Notes: generated by a model from the sequence alone, not told the origin. 64,000 nucleotides of DNA from Lineus longissimus (GCF_910592395.1 NC_088319.1:2482001-2546000); one strand, 5' to 3'; positions 47,201 to 58,850 are shown, counted from the first letter of the stretch. Numbers and translations: made by a program.

Positions 47201-47321
47201 TTAAAGTTATTGGAATGTTTAATGTTACAAATTGACGACTTCAATGGGATTTGTCAAATCGACGGAAGCATCTGCAAGGGATCAGCATACAACGAGACTG
47301 CTTAGAAATAGCATGAATCGT

Positions 47322-47683
47322 CAGGGATTTCTCACCAACTTAGTTGGTTTTAAAATTAAGAACAGGTGCACAGGTGACTGGAGGTTAAGAGTCGTTCACC
47401 CACTCACACGACATTATATTTAGGCCAAAACCTTGGTCAAGGCTAAGATAAAGAGTCAAAATATGGCCCAACTATGTTGTTGACTGAATCACACGGGGAA
47501 ATTTCTACCCCACACTCCTTATATAAACAAAAAAATCCTTATATAAACAAAAGATGTCGTCGAGAAATAGAACAAGTCGGTAGTGCAGCCAGCAACTCCA
47601 ACTAATCGGGCAAAGTATCAGTTACCTGGTCTGGATTCCTGTTATGAATTAAAATTCCAACTAAGTTGGTGAGAAATCCCTCG
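47322..47683 (+). mobile_element. Inverted-repeat element, about 360 bp
   Basis: The left arm CAGGGATTTCTCACCAACTT...AGTTGG is mirrored at 47658-47683 (CCAACT...AGTTGGTGAGAAATCCC). Pairing is patchy but visible further in (AAAATTAAGAACAGG with CCTGTTATGAATTAAAATT). The interior holds a direct duplication of TCCTTATATAAACAAA at 47516-47550. Confidence 0.55.
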
Positions 47684-48149
47684 TGTGTAACGGGCTTAAA
47701 CATCAAGTATTTCACAAACCTATTGTTAGGAAGGGTCGATTGGGAAAAAATTGGACCAGGGAAAGAAAGTATACGATTCAAAGACAATGGACACCAGATA
47801 TTCTTTCAAAGTATTTGAAAGTTTATGGTTGTTTTGACCACTTTGTGTCGATTGGGAAAAGGCATGGATAGAAAAGGATAACTAAAACGAGTCAGTATCA
47901 ACAAATAGTAGTGTCTCCAATTACAGCATGATATAAGAAACCCTTAACAATGCTTAGCTAAGGTTGCATTTCAAATCTAGCCGCCGCGTGAAACATTTTA
48001 ACATTTTGAGGAGGCTATGTCTTTTTTTCCAATAACTTATAAATAGCATGTAAGGAACTAAGAAGGTGCATTTCCTCCAAGGAAAATGTAACCCGGCGCT
48101 CAAGTTTCCGTCAAACAAAACCAAGTCTCCTAACAACCAAAAGTACAAA

Positions 48150-48827
48150 TAATAGATATATTCTAAGTTCTAAATTCTTTGGGATTGTCCGTTCACGGTT
48201 GCAGGGGTCGTTTTACTTGAACTTATAGCTCGTCTTTGAGGCGATGGTATGCTGCCTCTTCAGAAAGTGGTTAGGTTTCAATCTATTGCTATTGGCTCTA
48301 CCCAAATTCAAAGCCAACATCACTTTCCTTTCATTGATTATGGTATGTCTTAAGTTGGTGTTATCATATAGTCACCAATCAAACACTCAGACCTTCAACA
48401 GCATGAACATCGAGAGCTAGGCGCAAAAGTAGACTTAAAACTTAATTCTGTCACTCGTGACATAACTGACTGCGGAAATGCTCAGGTGGCTCCGTGACTG
48501 CCACGCACTCCGATTTTTGCCGTGCCCACAAAACGACAGTCACTACCTTGCTACATGTACGATAGACAGTCACCTGCCCCAGTACTCGACCAGTCCCCAT
48601 CACGGATACACCTCGCCTCAGTAAGTTCAGCCCAACAGCTGTCAGGAAATATCTGTCGCGGAGACGTACTGTACATCCTTTGCAATTATCTCAAGACTGT
48701 TTGGGCGACATTCAGTTCGGAGTACTGGAAGCAGGATATTACACTTATTGCTAGAACATGTCCTGAAAATAGAGTTACCAGTTTATTGACCTCCAACAAC
48801 ATGTTTTCCGGGAACTTAGGTAAACTT
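48150..48827. other. No gene recognised
   Basis: A plus-strand frame of 116 codons from 48522 runs into the minisatellite and shows no domain. Confidence 0.4.
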
Positions 48828-49045
48828 GCCTTAAATCAGTTTAGAATAGGGCACTTAGAAAAAAAGTCTTAGATTAGTTGGAAATAGGTCACTTAGGCAA
48901 GAACACATCTTAAATCAGTTTAGAATAGGGCACTTAGAAAAAAAGCCTTATATCAGTTTGAAATATGTCACCAAGCCAAAATGTCTTAAATCAGCTGACA
49001 ACAGGTGAATTATGCAAACAGCCTTAAATCTGTTGAGAATCGAAT
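48828..49045 (+). repeat. Minisatellite, about six units of 37-42 bp
   Basis: The unit reads CCTTAAATCAGTTTAGAATA then GGGCACTTAGAAAAAAAG. Units 1 and 3 are almost identical, while 2, 4, 5 and 6 are diverged (for example TCTTAGATTAGTTGGAAATA), which suggests a two-unit higher-order pattern at the left. The array fades out near GTTGAGAATCG. Confidence 0.7.
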
Positions 49046-50889
49046 TCATTACTTGTACAAGAGTCGACAAAAGTTCGCGAGACAAATACGAGGGAAGATT
49101 GAGTTGAAGTGTTCTGAATGGCTGTAATGAGTCGATAACTTAGAACGAGAGGCTGTCTGGACGAGAATGAGTTGTATCAGGGATGCATTGATCAGGTCAT
49201 TTGTTCCTACTTCCGCCCATGTCGATAGGAGCTAAGTAGTACATAAGCGAGGTTAAGTAGTTTGGTAAAGGAATTAGGATGGTCGAGATGAGAGGCGAGA
49301 CGGGTTTGAATTTGGGACCGATTCCCAAGAGGTTAGATCAATTCAATTTATCAGAGTATTATTGTAGTGGGATGGCTTAAGCTGGTCTCTCATGCCGCCA
49401 AAATAACGGAGATGCTTCAAAAGACCGAGTGGGAGATAAATAAATCCCATTTTATTTTGACTTTCATGATCAGTTTACCCACTACCATCATAGTGTCACT
49501 AGTAGTAGGCTTTTCCGACTTCTTAACAATTTCACTAACATTTTTCTGATTCATCTGCTGACTGAAGGCCGACACTGTCCGACCTTTCTCTGAAAGGCCG
49601 CATTTCCAGAAAACTGGTAAAACTAATAGGGTTTCCCAAAATAGTGCATTAAAGATCAAAGGCATGTGTTGAGTGAGACAAATGAGCTGTGAGCCGAACA
49701 TTAATGATGAGTGACCTAATTATGTGAGCTAATTAGCATACACATACAGGATCATTCTGAGTGTTTGGTCTTTCAAATGCGCAGAGACTACAGATAGTTA
49801 CACTCATCCTATCCATATGCCTTAAAGTGATAGGTGAAATATACTGCTACGATCAAAGTCACCAAGTCATTTTTTTGGGAAAGCCCAAGGATACGAACAA
49901 AAAACCTGACCAATCATGGCGCTGGACAGGTTTACAAACAAAAACAACATGGCCGCCTCTTTTTGTTACATAATTTGCATTAGAATCTCAAGGCAGCATG
50001 CCGCCTATATGCTTCCATCTATTTCCCGATGGGTACATTGTTTTTCTTTGGGTTTTTTTACTGCAAGTTCCACATGTGAAGCTCACGATCGAGTCTTTTC
50101 AATTAAGCAATCACCACGTTTTTCTTCGAAAAGCCGAAGGATTTGCGGAAAAGCAAGAAAATCCTGCAGTTCCTCAAGATCATTGATAGTTCAATCTATA
50201 TATAAACCCAATTGACATGTGGAGTAGAAATTCGAATCCATGAGAATTCAATGCGTAAACTGAGTTGACACGTGGTGTTTGATGTTTGTAATTGATAAAG
50301 CTGTCGAACGTGATTGATTGGCCAGGAGGGGGTGTAACACTCGGATTAGCTTGTTAAGGTTAATGGCCTGATGTGGCTGAGATGTTGGCTAACATGGCTA
50401 ATAGGGACTGCAACTCGGATTAGCTTGGGTTAATGCCCTTGAACTTTAGATTGGTGTGAAGTGCGATACGTACGCTCGCACGCGATTGTTGCAGCGAGAA
50501 TTTTATTTCGGAACTATCATGGATCGTCTCTCCCAGTCCGGCTCCTAGGAAAATGTTCTCTGATAGCCCAAGACGCCATTTGGTTATGTATTGAGCGAGT
50601 GTGTTCCTGTTTTTCGCCTGTCTGCATTTCCAGTCAGAAGAAAAAGCAAAATATGAAATTTCTCAGATTTTCGGACACTCTGTGACGACGTTGACATTCT
50701 GCCATAACCTTACGAATAGGTAAAAAATCTGGCATATTTTCATTAAAAAACTACATTTCAAAACATAATATAATCGTCTACTCACAGGTGTGTCAAGGGT
50801 CAAAGAAGATCTTCTCCATGACATCATGGGTATTAATCAGATAATGCGAAATTGTGTTATATCTTTGTTATCAGAGACGGAAATCTGAG
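49046..50889. other. No gene recognised
   Basis: Short frames only. CTCGGATTAGCTTG occurs twice (50340 and 50414) about 75 bp apart, each followed by GTTAATG. Confidence 0.4.
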
Positions 50890-51035
50890 ACCGGTATAAC
50901 AGTTTTAAAATGTCCAATATACTGTAGATTATTCATATTATGGTATTGAAGGTTATGTGTCTCTGTAGAACCATGACTTAATCCGTCACCATGCACTAGG
51001 GAAAGACACTTTTTCGGTGGGGGGGGGGGGGGGCA
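50890..51035 (+). mobile_element. Family C MITE, copy 4, ending in a G15 tract
   Basis: ACCGGTATAACAGTTTTAAA with ATGTCC at the left, TCTCTGTAGAACCATGACTT in the middle, and AGACACTTTTTCGGT then G15 at the right. The right inverted repeat beyond the G tract is missing. Confidence 0.55.
51019..51033 (+). repeat. G15 homopolymer inside a family C MITE
   Basis: Fifteen G at the position where the copy at 23505 has a G6 and the inverted copy at 13190 has C5. Confidence 0.9.
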
Positions 51036-51525
51036 ATTATGTCGGAGTGGGAGTCATAAATGATACGTGACATCTGTAATAGTTGTGAAGACCCAGCCTT
51101 ATTATTCGACAAATCTTAGAAATTTCTCGACAGACAAATTCATGTCAAATACAAATACATAAAACCAATAATGATTTAAAGACTAGTCTATTGAGTGTGC
51201 TTGCTTACTCAAAAGACCTAACTGGTCTTCTGTTGATATCAGCCCCGTATCTTTATAATTGCCTTTTTAGCACCTAATACATACCTGAACCTTAATGCAC
51301 TGAGATTGATAAACCATATAATGGCATCTCATAATCACTAATGCATGCGAATCGATCAGAATCATGATCAATGTAACTACATAGCTTATTCGACAACAAA
51401 GTATTTACTCAATTGGTTTTATCATTTTCATAGTAACGACAAATGCATTACTTTTTGAGCCAACATCACTAAATTATTCTGCAGCCAGCACCATCTTGTT
51501 CTGCAATTCAATACAGCAATTAACC

Positions 51526-51911
51526 AAGTTTATCTTATCACAAACAGGTTTGAAACGGATAAATTACCTTGACGTTTCATGACGAGTCAAGTCATTTCAT
51601 CAGAAGTGTCTTAGTTCTTCTGTTGACCACTAGAGGTAGTAAGTCATTTCATCAGAAGTGTCTTAGTTCTTCTGTTGACCACTAGAGGTACTGATTCATC
51701 AGAAGTGTCTTAGTTCTTCTGTTGACCACTAGAGGTAGTTGTCCACTACCTCTAGTGGTCAAAAGAAGAACTAAGACACTTCTGATGAAATGACTTACTA
51801 CCTCTAGTGGTCAACAGAAGAACTAAGACACTTCTGATGAAATGACTTGACTCGTCATGAAACGTCAAGGTAATTTATCCGTTTCAAACCTGTTTGTGAT
51901 AAGATAAACTT
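51526..51911. repeat. 386-bp near-perfect palindrome built from 52-bp tandem units
   Basis: The left arm starts AAGTTTATCTTATCACAAAC and the right arm ends with its exact complement. The centre is near 51742, where ACTAGAGGTAGT meets ACTACCTCTAGT across a 5-8 base loop. The left arm carries three copies (51589, 51641, 51691) of a 52-bp unit with CATCAGAAGTGTCTTAGTTC and TTGACCACTAGAGGTAG; the right arm carries two. The arms are otherwise nearly identical. It would extrude as a long hairpin. No clear flanking duplication. Confidence 0.85.
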
Positions 51912-52149
51912 TGTTATCTCAATTAACAACTGAACAGATGAACCTCATTAAGGAGCAATTAACCAATTACGAAGATGATCACCACGGTTAAAAATTATTG
52001 GTTTCTGACGGAGTTACAAAACTTTCTTTTCTCGCCCACAGCGTTATGATCAATCAATGATAATGTTAAAAACACTGCAGGCTTGGGTGATCAGTTCTGG
52101 CGTAGTAAAAGGAGAATTATAATCAGGAGGGCGATAGCTTGACCCCCAG

Positions 52150-52268
52150 AAGGATCACGCAATGACGTTCCAAGACACCTTATCCTACATTGCTGCTGAG
52201 ACGTTATAGTGTCCTTGAGCAAGACACTTGACCCTACACTGTTTCCTCTTTCAAATCAGGTAAGAAAT
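52150..52268 (+). mobile_element. SINE/LINE tail-like fragment
   Basis: GTGTCCTTGAGCAAGACACT followed by TGACCCTACACTG matches the widespread GTCCTTGGGCAAGACACTTT...CACTGCT segment of CR1/L2-mobilised elements. A diverged second copy of the core (AAGACACCTTATCCTACATTGCT, 52174-52197) lies just upstream, so the segment may be duplicated. Assignment is by remembered family consensus, not alignment. Confidence 0.45.
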
Positions 52269-52325
52269 TAAGAAGTTCATTTTAGTGAATTGTCGTGTAT
52301 TATACGTGCATAACGATTACAACTG

Positions 52326-52374
52326 CCATTGCACCCAATACCATTGCACCCCAGGCCATTGCACCCCATACCCA
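52326..52374 (+). repeat. Short tandem repeat, three units of about 15 bp
   Basis: CATTGCACCCAATAC, CATTGCACCCCAGGC, CATTGCACCCCATAC. Confidence 0.7.
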
Positions 52375-52379
52375 TGATA

Positions 52380-55312
52380 TACCACATTATGGTTGTAATC
52401 TATTGCAAGATATTGAAGGGGATAGGGAGTTTTCGCGAAGCCCCAGGAAAGTCATCTTGAACGCCTATCCCATTGTATTGATCGACATCGTGACCTGGCC
52501 ATGGATATTGAACAATGAGGTAGCCGTTCTCGTGGGCGATTCGGGGGCTATGCGAAGAAACCTATTATTAAGTCCTCGACGCTCACAGCTTAAATCGGTT
52601 AACAACGGCATTGCTGATAACCTTACCTTGGTTCACTATTGTAACATCCAATTAGTTCAAAGTGCACTACTCAGCAAACATGGATAACATGCCTTCGGTT
52701 AAATATTAAAAAATCTCGCATCTTATTTCATACTACCAATAATGCCAAGCCACAAAACTCGTCAACTTTAGGCGTATTAGTTATGACCTTTGCATTATTG
52801 GAAACGGATACCAAATCTCTGCAGATAAGCTAGGGTCTAATTATCATTCTATTTTCCGAAATTTACCGTGACTGATCACAACATTTTAACGATCGATTGG
52901 TTGTGTATTAGATTGTGGGTGTACTGTTGGTATCGAGTGCAATCACATTGATCATGAGATTATTTAATATTGTTTTAAATACTTGACAATGCATGCAGCA
53001 CTTATTTCACTTATCTTCGCATCTCTTTAATTTTCGATTCACATTTCTAAAAAAAGTATAGTCATTTCGGGGAGTCTATTTCGACTTTTACAATAAAAAT
53101 AGATGCGACTTTTTTGCGGCGTTATGTTGTTTGCGTAATCCGCAAAATTAACTCCCCCTCCCGAGAAAATCGTTGACTTGTCAGCCTTTATCGGCATTAA
53201 ACATGCCAAGATTCTTTTTGATGATGATTCGTCCTATGTTGTTTACTAGACCGATATTCCTTATTAGCAAGGTGTTCCAACAACATCCAAAGTCAGGTGT
53301 ACGTCAAAGTTTATGTAGCCCCTCAGGGTAAATAGATAATGAAGACCTGGGTTGAAGCAGTATTCAAATTAAATGTTCTTCGAGTGTATATAATTGACGA
53401 CAACTCCACACATGTTCAATAAGGGATAGAATTTCATGAAGTTGATTATAGCTAAATACCAACCTCCCAGATAGGTGAATTAAGTTCATTTCTTCACATT
53501 GCATGCCGCCCGATCATCCGTTCATATAGATAATTACATGTTAGCGTCCTTGCGCAAGGCTTTTCAACCTAATTGTGATTGCTTCTCTCCAACCAGAAGT
53601 AAATGGGTACCCGGCAGAGATGGACAATATGTTGGTCATAACCACTGTATAGTTGCATTTAACACCTGTAATACCCCCAAAGCGTGTCGCTAAGTCTCAT
53701 AAATTTCAAAAGGCATCACCTTCTTTCCCCAGTTCTGCAATCAGTAACAAAGGGCGTATTTGTTCTGTCATCTGCTGCCACGTCCACCTGCCAGTATCTA
53801 CTTGTACAATCTAGGCTTTAGGAATCGCTCATGACAACAATCACATTCACGGCACTTGGTGAGCAATGATGCAAATTGCCTAGCCCCGAACAACACACGC
53901 AAGGGACAACTTCATCTGTTTAGGTATTTATAGATTTGTCTGAATTAGTATTCAGAACATTGCCAGGCGAGTGATTGCCTTTAGCCATGCAGACGATGTC
54001 GGGAATTTCTCTCGCTTAATAGAGCATGCTGTTGCTGCTGTATGTTACCCAGCATGGATTTATGGACATGTGTACTGTGTTTACAAATCGGAGAAGGTTT
54101 GCCACTTGATTCCATGGGGAAGGGGGGCTTAAAGTGATGTTCGCAGCGTCGGAAAGTTATGGATTTCGACAAATGTTTTTCATTTAATTTTTGCTTGTGA
54201 GTGAAAACGAAGGGGTAGGAAAAGAGAAAAAATATCAAATTTCAAAACTATGTCATATAATTTCAAATTTTTACCTCTAAAAGTACAGTTTTTGTGTTCC
54301 TTTTGTCATAATAGTTTCGTCTGGCAGTTTCATTTGCCAAAACCACCTAAAGTTTGTCTTTATTAACTGACACAGACCTCGTTGGTCCACATATCAGATG
54401 ACATTCCGACACCATTCCGACATGATTCACACAAATGTCAAAATGATATCCCCGCAGTTTGATGTCAGCGCAACATCAAGTTCTGTCAGGCTGACATCAA
54501 TCTTACAAGATATCCGGCCGACATTCGTATATATTATTGTCTATATGTAGTCCCTAAATCTGTCTTCTTACAAACCAAACTAGGGTCAAAATCCTGACCT
54601 TAAAGGAACATTCAGCGATAATTACAATCCATCAATGTCACAGACATCGTAATCAATCATAGTGACTACTAGGATTGCTGGTAAATAGCCTCCCTGAGCG
54701 AACAAAGATAGGAGAAGCCATGTGTTTCTATAGAGCGGAAATTATAGCGTCCTTCTGTTAAGGGTTGATGGAGAAAGTCATCACGGTATCCATTTAGTGC
54801 TCATAGGACTGCACTACTACGCTCTTTCGTGAAGAACAGACGGTTGGCCTGGACGCGTGATCTGTCGGAAAATGCTGCGTTATCCATTTGCGTTATCCAT
54901 CTGTTGGCTCTACCATTTAAACACGTTGATTAAACGGGATTTCGCACGACCAACGTTTCTGCCTAGTTTTTGCATTTTCTCCCGCGGTGAAAATGAACCT
55001 TCTCATTTCCTGTTTTAGGTCCGGCGCAGTGATCAACAGGCCAGACTCGGCCTGATGAATAATGTGGACAATAGGGCCTGCAATAGGGTTCCATTTAGAA
55101 ACTCGCGTAGAACTTGATGATGCATCTTCGCTTCAACATAAACTAGGTTGCATTCATTGGTATCCAGCACTTGACCCAGGTCAAATATCTTGATATGATT
55201 CTCACAATGCTCTTGTTGAGAAACTATGTATAGACATGGTAGACGCTATTTAGTCATCTTGACCCTCAATGTATTGACATTGCTAAGCTTCACAGAGAAA
55301 GCGCGTCCAATA
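52380..55312. other. No gene recognised
   Basis: A 130-codon plus frame (52295-52687) begins in the CATTGCACC repeat and shows no domain. The rest is unremarkable, apart from the short SINE/LINE-like piece at 53580. Confidence 0.4.
53580..53632 (+). mobile_element. Short SINE/LINE-like fragment
   Basis: AAATGGGTACCCGGCAGA resembles the AATGGGTACC(T/C)GG segment found near the 3' end of many CR1/L2-related repeats in invertebrates. Only about 50 bases are recognisable. Confidence 0.3.
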
Positions 55313-55317
55313 CCTTG

Positions 55318-55433
55318 GGTGATATGAATAAAGACTAGCAAATGCTTTTATCTAAATCTCCATGTACATTTACACTAGGCCTTCCTGTACAAAACCGGAG
55401 TAAAAGCATTTGCTGGTCTTTATTCATATCACC
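55318..55433 (+). mobile_element. 116-bp hairpin MITE with 5-bp TSD CCTTG
   Basis: Termini GGTGATATGAATAAAGAC and GTCTTTATTCATATCACC continue to 33-bp inverted repeats with one mismatch (ACTAG/CTGGT position). CCTTG directly flanks both ends (55313-55317, 55434-55438), a clean 5-bp target-site duplication. The loop is about 50 bp. No ORF. Confidence 0.82.
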
Positions 55434-55439
55434 CCTTGA

Positions 55440-57157
55440 TCGGCTATTACTCAATCATAAACGGCATCGCTAATGGTAACACCTTAGCATGATGCCACTG
55501 ACCCGCCATCGCTATTGCTCGATCGGTGGTCTGATATCTCGGCAAGTGTAATGCTTTTGTGTCTCGAAGAAGAGGAGCAAACCAGGTGTATTTTGAAATC
55601 CAGCACATATTAACAGCGCACTGGCAAGGGAGAGTGAGGTCTGCCTGATCGAAATACGGGTTCACCATGCTGCTTTATTAGTGTACATTGCATACGGCAG
55701 AATCTGCTCTAATTTGGGTGAGGTGCAATGTAAGCGAGGCGCGCGAATCAGCAAAATGACACGTATTTCTTCAGTGCTATGGGCGGAGGTCACGGCGGCA
55801 ATACCGCTGCAAGTTCAGTATGTAGTTAGCCGGTTGAAGAGCGACAGTCAGCCTATGTGAAACAGACGCACAGAAGCTTAGAGCGTCTACGCAGAACTAT
55901 TCAGTTTTGTATGTTTGTTCTTGTTTAATCTTGAAGATAAAACCATTCGTACTGCTCTAAAATATCTTTTGGAGTGGTATTAATTATCAAGATTTTGTAT
56001 TATCATAATCCTCAGATAAGCAAATCAGTTGCGTGATCGTCCAGTCACGAAAGAAAAACGGGTACAACATTTTGCTGCGATGCTTTTGGAAACTATAGAT
56101 AGATAAATCACGATTTCACATGAAGAGTTCACTTTTCATGCATGACATGAAGAACAAACAAATCATTTCCAAAGAGCGGGCTACATACGATTCACGATGT
56201 CATCTTTCACACTCATGTCGTGTTTTCAAACCGAAGTCAGTTAACTCGTGACGAATGAAACATGACAAGTGACAACGTGAATCACGTGTAACTCCGGCCT
56301 TAGTGACACTTTGCATTTGATTCAAAGTCAGTTTCAGCGCCCGTACGTGGTCAAGGTCACGCTGTAAGATAGTTTGACTTATTGACTTAAATCCTTCAGT
56401 GTGACTGATCATCATGTCGGAATCTGCCAGAGTGCCTGATACATTACATTTACGGTTTAGATAATATGCTGCGTCGACATAATCCACCAGTTTAGGAGCA
56501 CTTGTATAACGCCTATTGACCTGTCATAAATCTGTGCATAACAGATCGGCATCCCCGATCAGACCGGGTAAAACAACGGTGTAACGTCTGTGGGGGCGCC
56601 AATTTTTACAGTTTTTCCCCCATTGTTCGCCTATTAACGGATTAAGCGACCACTAACCACCGCTCAAAGGTCACATGCCTGAGAGAGAAACTTGCATAAA
56701 TTCACAAATTCCCCGAACAGTAGGAGTTCGAAGTGTGGCGAAATGGTGCCTCTTCGTGCGTGGTCAGTCGTGCTGTCACCTGATTATGGGTCACAGCAAC
56801 ACTGAGCGCCCGTGACTGCGCCATTCATCGTTGAAATATATATCTTTATTACGCAACTGTTTGACACAAATACACTTCACAGTATTATGAAAAAAACTTT
56901 CACGACATCCTTAAAATGTTGTTTATCGAATCATCACAAGAAAGCTATTCATCATTGTTACAAGCAGCGCACTATATACACACTGGATCAGTGTGTGGAT
57001 TATCAAACTGTGGCAGAGGCTCTAGGCGAATTTCAGCTGGTGTGCATGAAAAGAGGCATAGTGCCGAAGACAGGGAGAGTGAGAATTATTGTTGTTCCCT
57101 GGTAGCGACGAAAAGGAATCCGAGGTAGGTGACGTAGCCGACAATCACAACTCGGTA
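55440..57157. other. No confident gene; 3' flank of the 57158 exon
   Basis: Two frames of 95-97 codons (56487-56200 minus, from GTG; 56812-57105 plus) have no recognisable domain. The second converges on the 57158-58126 exon and overlaps its likely 3' UTR. Confidence 0.35.
56845..56850 (-). terminator. Candidate polyadenylation signal AATAAA
   Basis: TTTATT on the plus strand is AATAAA on the minus strand, about 310 bases past the stop codon of the 57158-58126 exon. I saw no nearer AATAAA or ATTAAA. The hexamer is common by chance, so support is weak. Confidence 0.25.
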
Positions 57158-58126
57158 TCAAGTAGATACCATGCGGAACTGAAGTATGCGATTACGATTG
57201 ACACACTTCGTGCGACAAAGAAGCAAAACCATGTCGGCGCTAATTGCTAATACCGGAAGAGTGTTTTTCTTACAGAATTTTAATTGGAATCCTGGAACTT
57301 TTCTCACCCGGACCGTATTTCTGTCCTCTGGAACTGTTGCCCAAGCAAGCGAATACCAGCAACATGTGTTTTCACATTCGCCAAAATATCCATAAAGAAT
57401 CCGCTGGTTGACGTCATCCCAAAATGGAGAAGAGTTAAGGTTGATTCGCACTCTCCTTACAAGCTTGTAGATACCATTGATGTGTTGAATGATGCCAAAT
57501 CCGTGGCACATATCGTGCACAAATATTGTATCATTCGTCCAGCTTGTGAAAGGAGGTTCGGAATTTCTATTCGCACCTTGTATGGCCAGAACTAAACGCG
57601 GGCGATTTAATGACATTCTGCGTTCTGAATTAAAGTCGATTTCAAAGAGGATTAGCTTATAAACTGGACCAGATTGGCATGATGTCATTACAGTACCTGT
57701 CTGTAGATGTGTCGTCCAAATTAACATTCGCTGAGAGTCTTCTGATGAGACTGCGAAACAACTGGTGCCACTTATAGTATTTTTTACGGTAATGTTGTAC
57801 AACAGCTTTCCGTTCAACTGAAACAGGCCTAAATTCACTAGACTTCGTCTTAGAGAGTATAACCGAAACACTATCAGGTACTGTTTAAAACATAGTACAT
57901 CAGTGACCCGACCTTTAAGAGTGAAAAGCAGTTTTTGTTTTGGGTTATAGTATGACGCGTTATAAGCAATAATGAATGACGGAGGGCTATCAAAATATTT
58001 GAAACCAATACGAGAATGTAGAAGAAACAATCCGTGTTTATGACAGTAAGTTATTTTCAAAAGTTTTCCTCCGGATGTGGGGATTAATCTAAACTCTCTT
58101 TCAAACAAAAAAGTGCTTTTTTTAAA
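57158..58126 (-). CDS. Terminal exon of an unrecognised protein-coding gene, beta-propeller-like
   Basis: This is the longest credible reading frame in the window. It runs without a stop from a likely 3' splice site (CAG at 58129-58127, preceded on the minus strand by a pyrimidine-rich stretch and TATATATAT) to a TGA at 57160-57158, about 322 codons. An in-frame stop lies just upstream of the acceptor, and the only early start is a TTG, so I read it as a last exon whose N-terminal part is elsewhere. The protein has many short alternating hydrophobic stretches (KLLKITY, KLLFTLKG, RLVLAIQG, RILYGYFG) like beta-propeller blades. It has no WD, Kelch or NHL signature, no signal peptide and no convincing membrane segment. 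A CC pair occurs in ENTCCWY. F-box or TRIM-type propeller proteins are possible, but no F-box was seen upstream. Coding status is fairly likely; function is unknown. Confidence 0.55.
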   Translation of the reverse strand, partial: FKKSTFLFEREFRLIPTSGGKLLKITYCHKHGLFLLHSRIGFKYFDSPPSFIIAYNASYYNPKQKLLFTLKGRVTDVLCFKQYLIVFRLYSLRRSLVNLGLFQLNGKLLYNITVKNTISGTSCFAVSSEDSQRMLIWTTHLQTGTVMTSCQSGPVYKLILFEIDFNSERRMSLNRPRLVLAIQGANRNSEPPFTSWTNDTIFVHDMCHGFGIIQHINGIYKLVRRVRINLNSSPFWDDVNQRILYGYFGECENTCCWYSLAWATVPEDRNTVRVRKVPGFQLKFCKKNTLPVLAISADMVLLLCRTKCVNRNRILQFRMVST

Positions 58127-58160
58127 CTGATATATATATCAGGGGAAAAAGATGAAAAGA
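58127..58160 (-). promoter_or_regulatory. Putative 3' splice site (polypyrimidine tract plus CAG)
   Basis: Read on the minus strand, a pyrimidine-rich run (CTTTTTCCCCTGA) is followed by TATATATATCAG directly before the open frame that ends at 57158. A TGA lies in the tract in the same frame, so the frame cannot extend through it. This sets the exon start at 58126. Inferred from consensus only. Confidence 0.45.
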
Positions 58161-58774
58161 AGCAGTGGTAATACAGACTTTGATCCTATTCAACCGGTTC
58201 GAAAGACTGAAAAAAGGGCCTCAAACTCTTTGGTGAACTAATGTCAATCCTCATCCCTACCATCACATTGTGAGCATTTCACACACGGCGTTAGACAACA
58301 AATGTCTTGCGTGTAAAACGCTCTCTGACACGCAAATGCAGGAATGATCTTGTTCTTAGCTGTCGGTGCCCAATATTGATCTTCGTCCTTTCAACACCCG
58401 TGAATTCCAGGGATTGATGATGCCAAGCTTGCTCTGGTGACTCTTGATTAGCCATTCTGTTTAACAAAATGTATCTTGCGAATTATTTCTGTCCGCCAAA
58501 AATACCAGGTAAAATCCTGTTTTTGATTATTATAGACAGTTGTGCAAATATATTTTCTGCATCGAAAAGCTTTTTCAAAGTAAAAAGTATTGATTGAAAA
58601 ATAACGATGTGATGACAGTATTGTTCCACCTGTTTTAATTTGGGCAAATATCGGTGCCCTTTTATGATTTGCCAGGCGAAGAAAATGACACATTTACAGA
58701 TCCAATGTAATTGTCCGGCAGAGGCCTTTTGCCAGCGGATTTGGCTCACGTATGAATGAGCTTTGTTTAAGGAA

Positions 58775-58850
58775 TTAATACCGAACTGGAGGTATCGGTT
58801 GTTGCACCAAAACAGCGAGGATTGGAGCTCAAATGTGGACCAAAACCAAG
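58775..58850. repeat. Segment with a diverged partner at 62766-62845
   Basis: ATTGGAGCTCAAATGTGGAC, CAAAACCAAGGCAG here parallels AATGGAGCTAAAATCGTGAC, CAAAACCGAGGCGG at 62789-62822, with GCACCA and ACAGC upstream in both. About 35-60 bp align at perhaps 75-80%. It may be an old dispersed repeat or a pair of related minus-strand exons. Confidence 0.35.
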
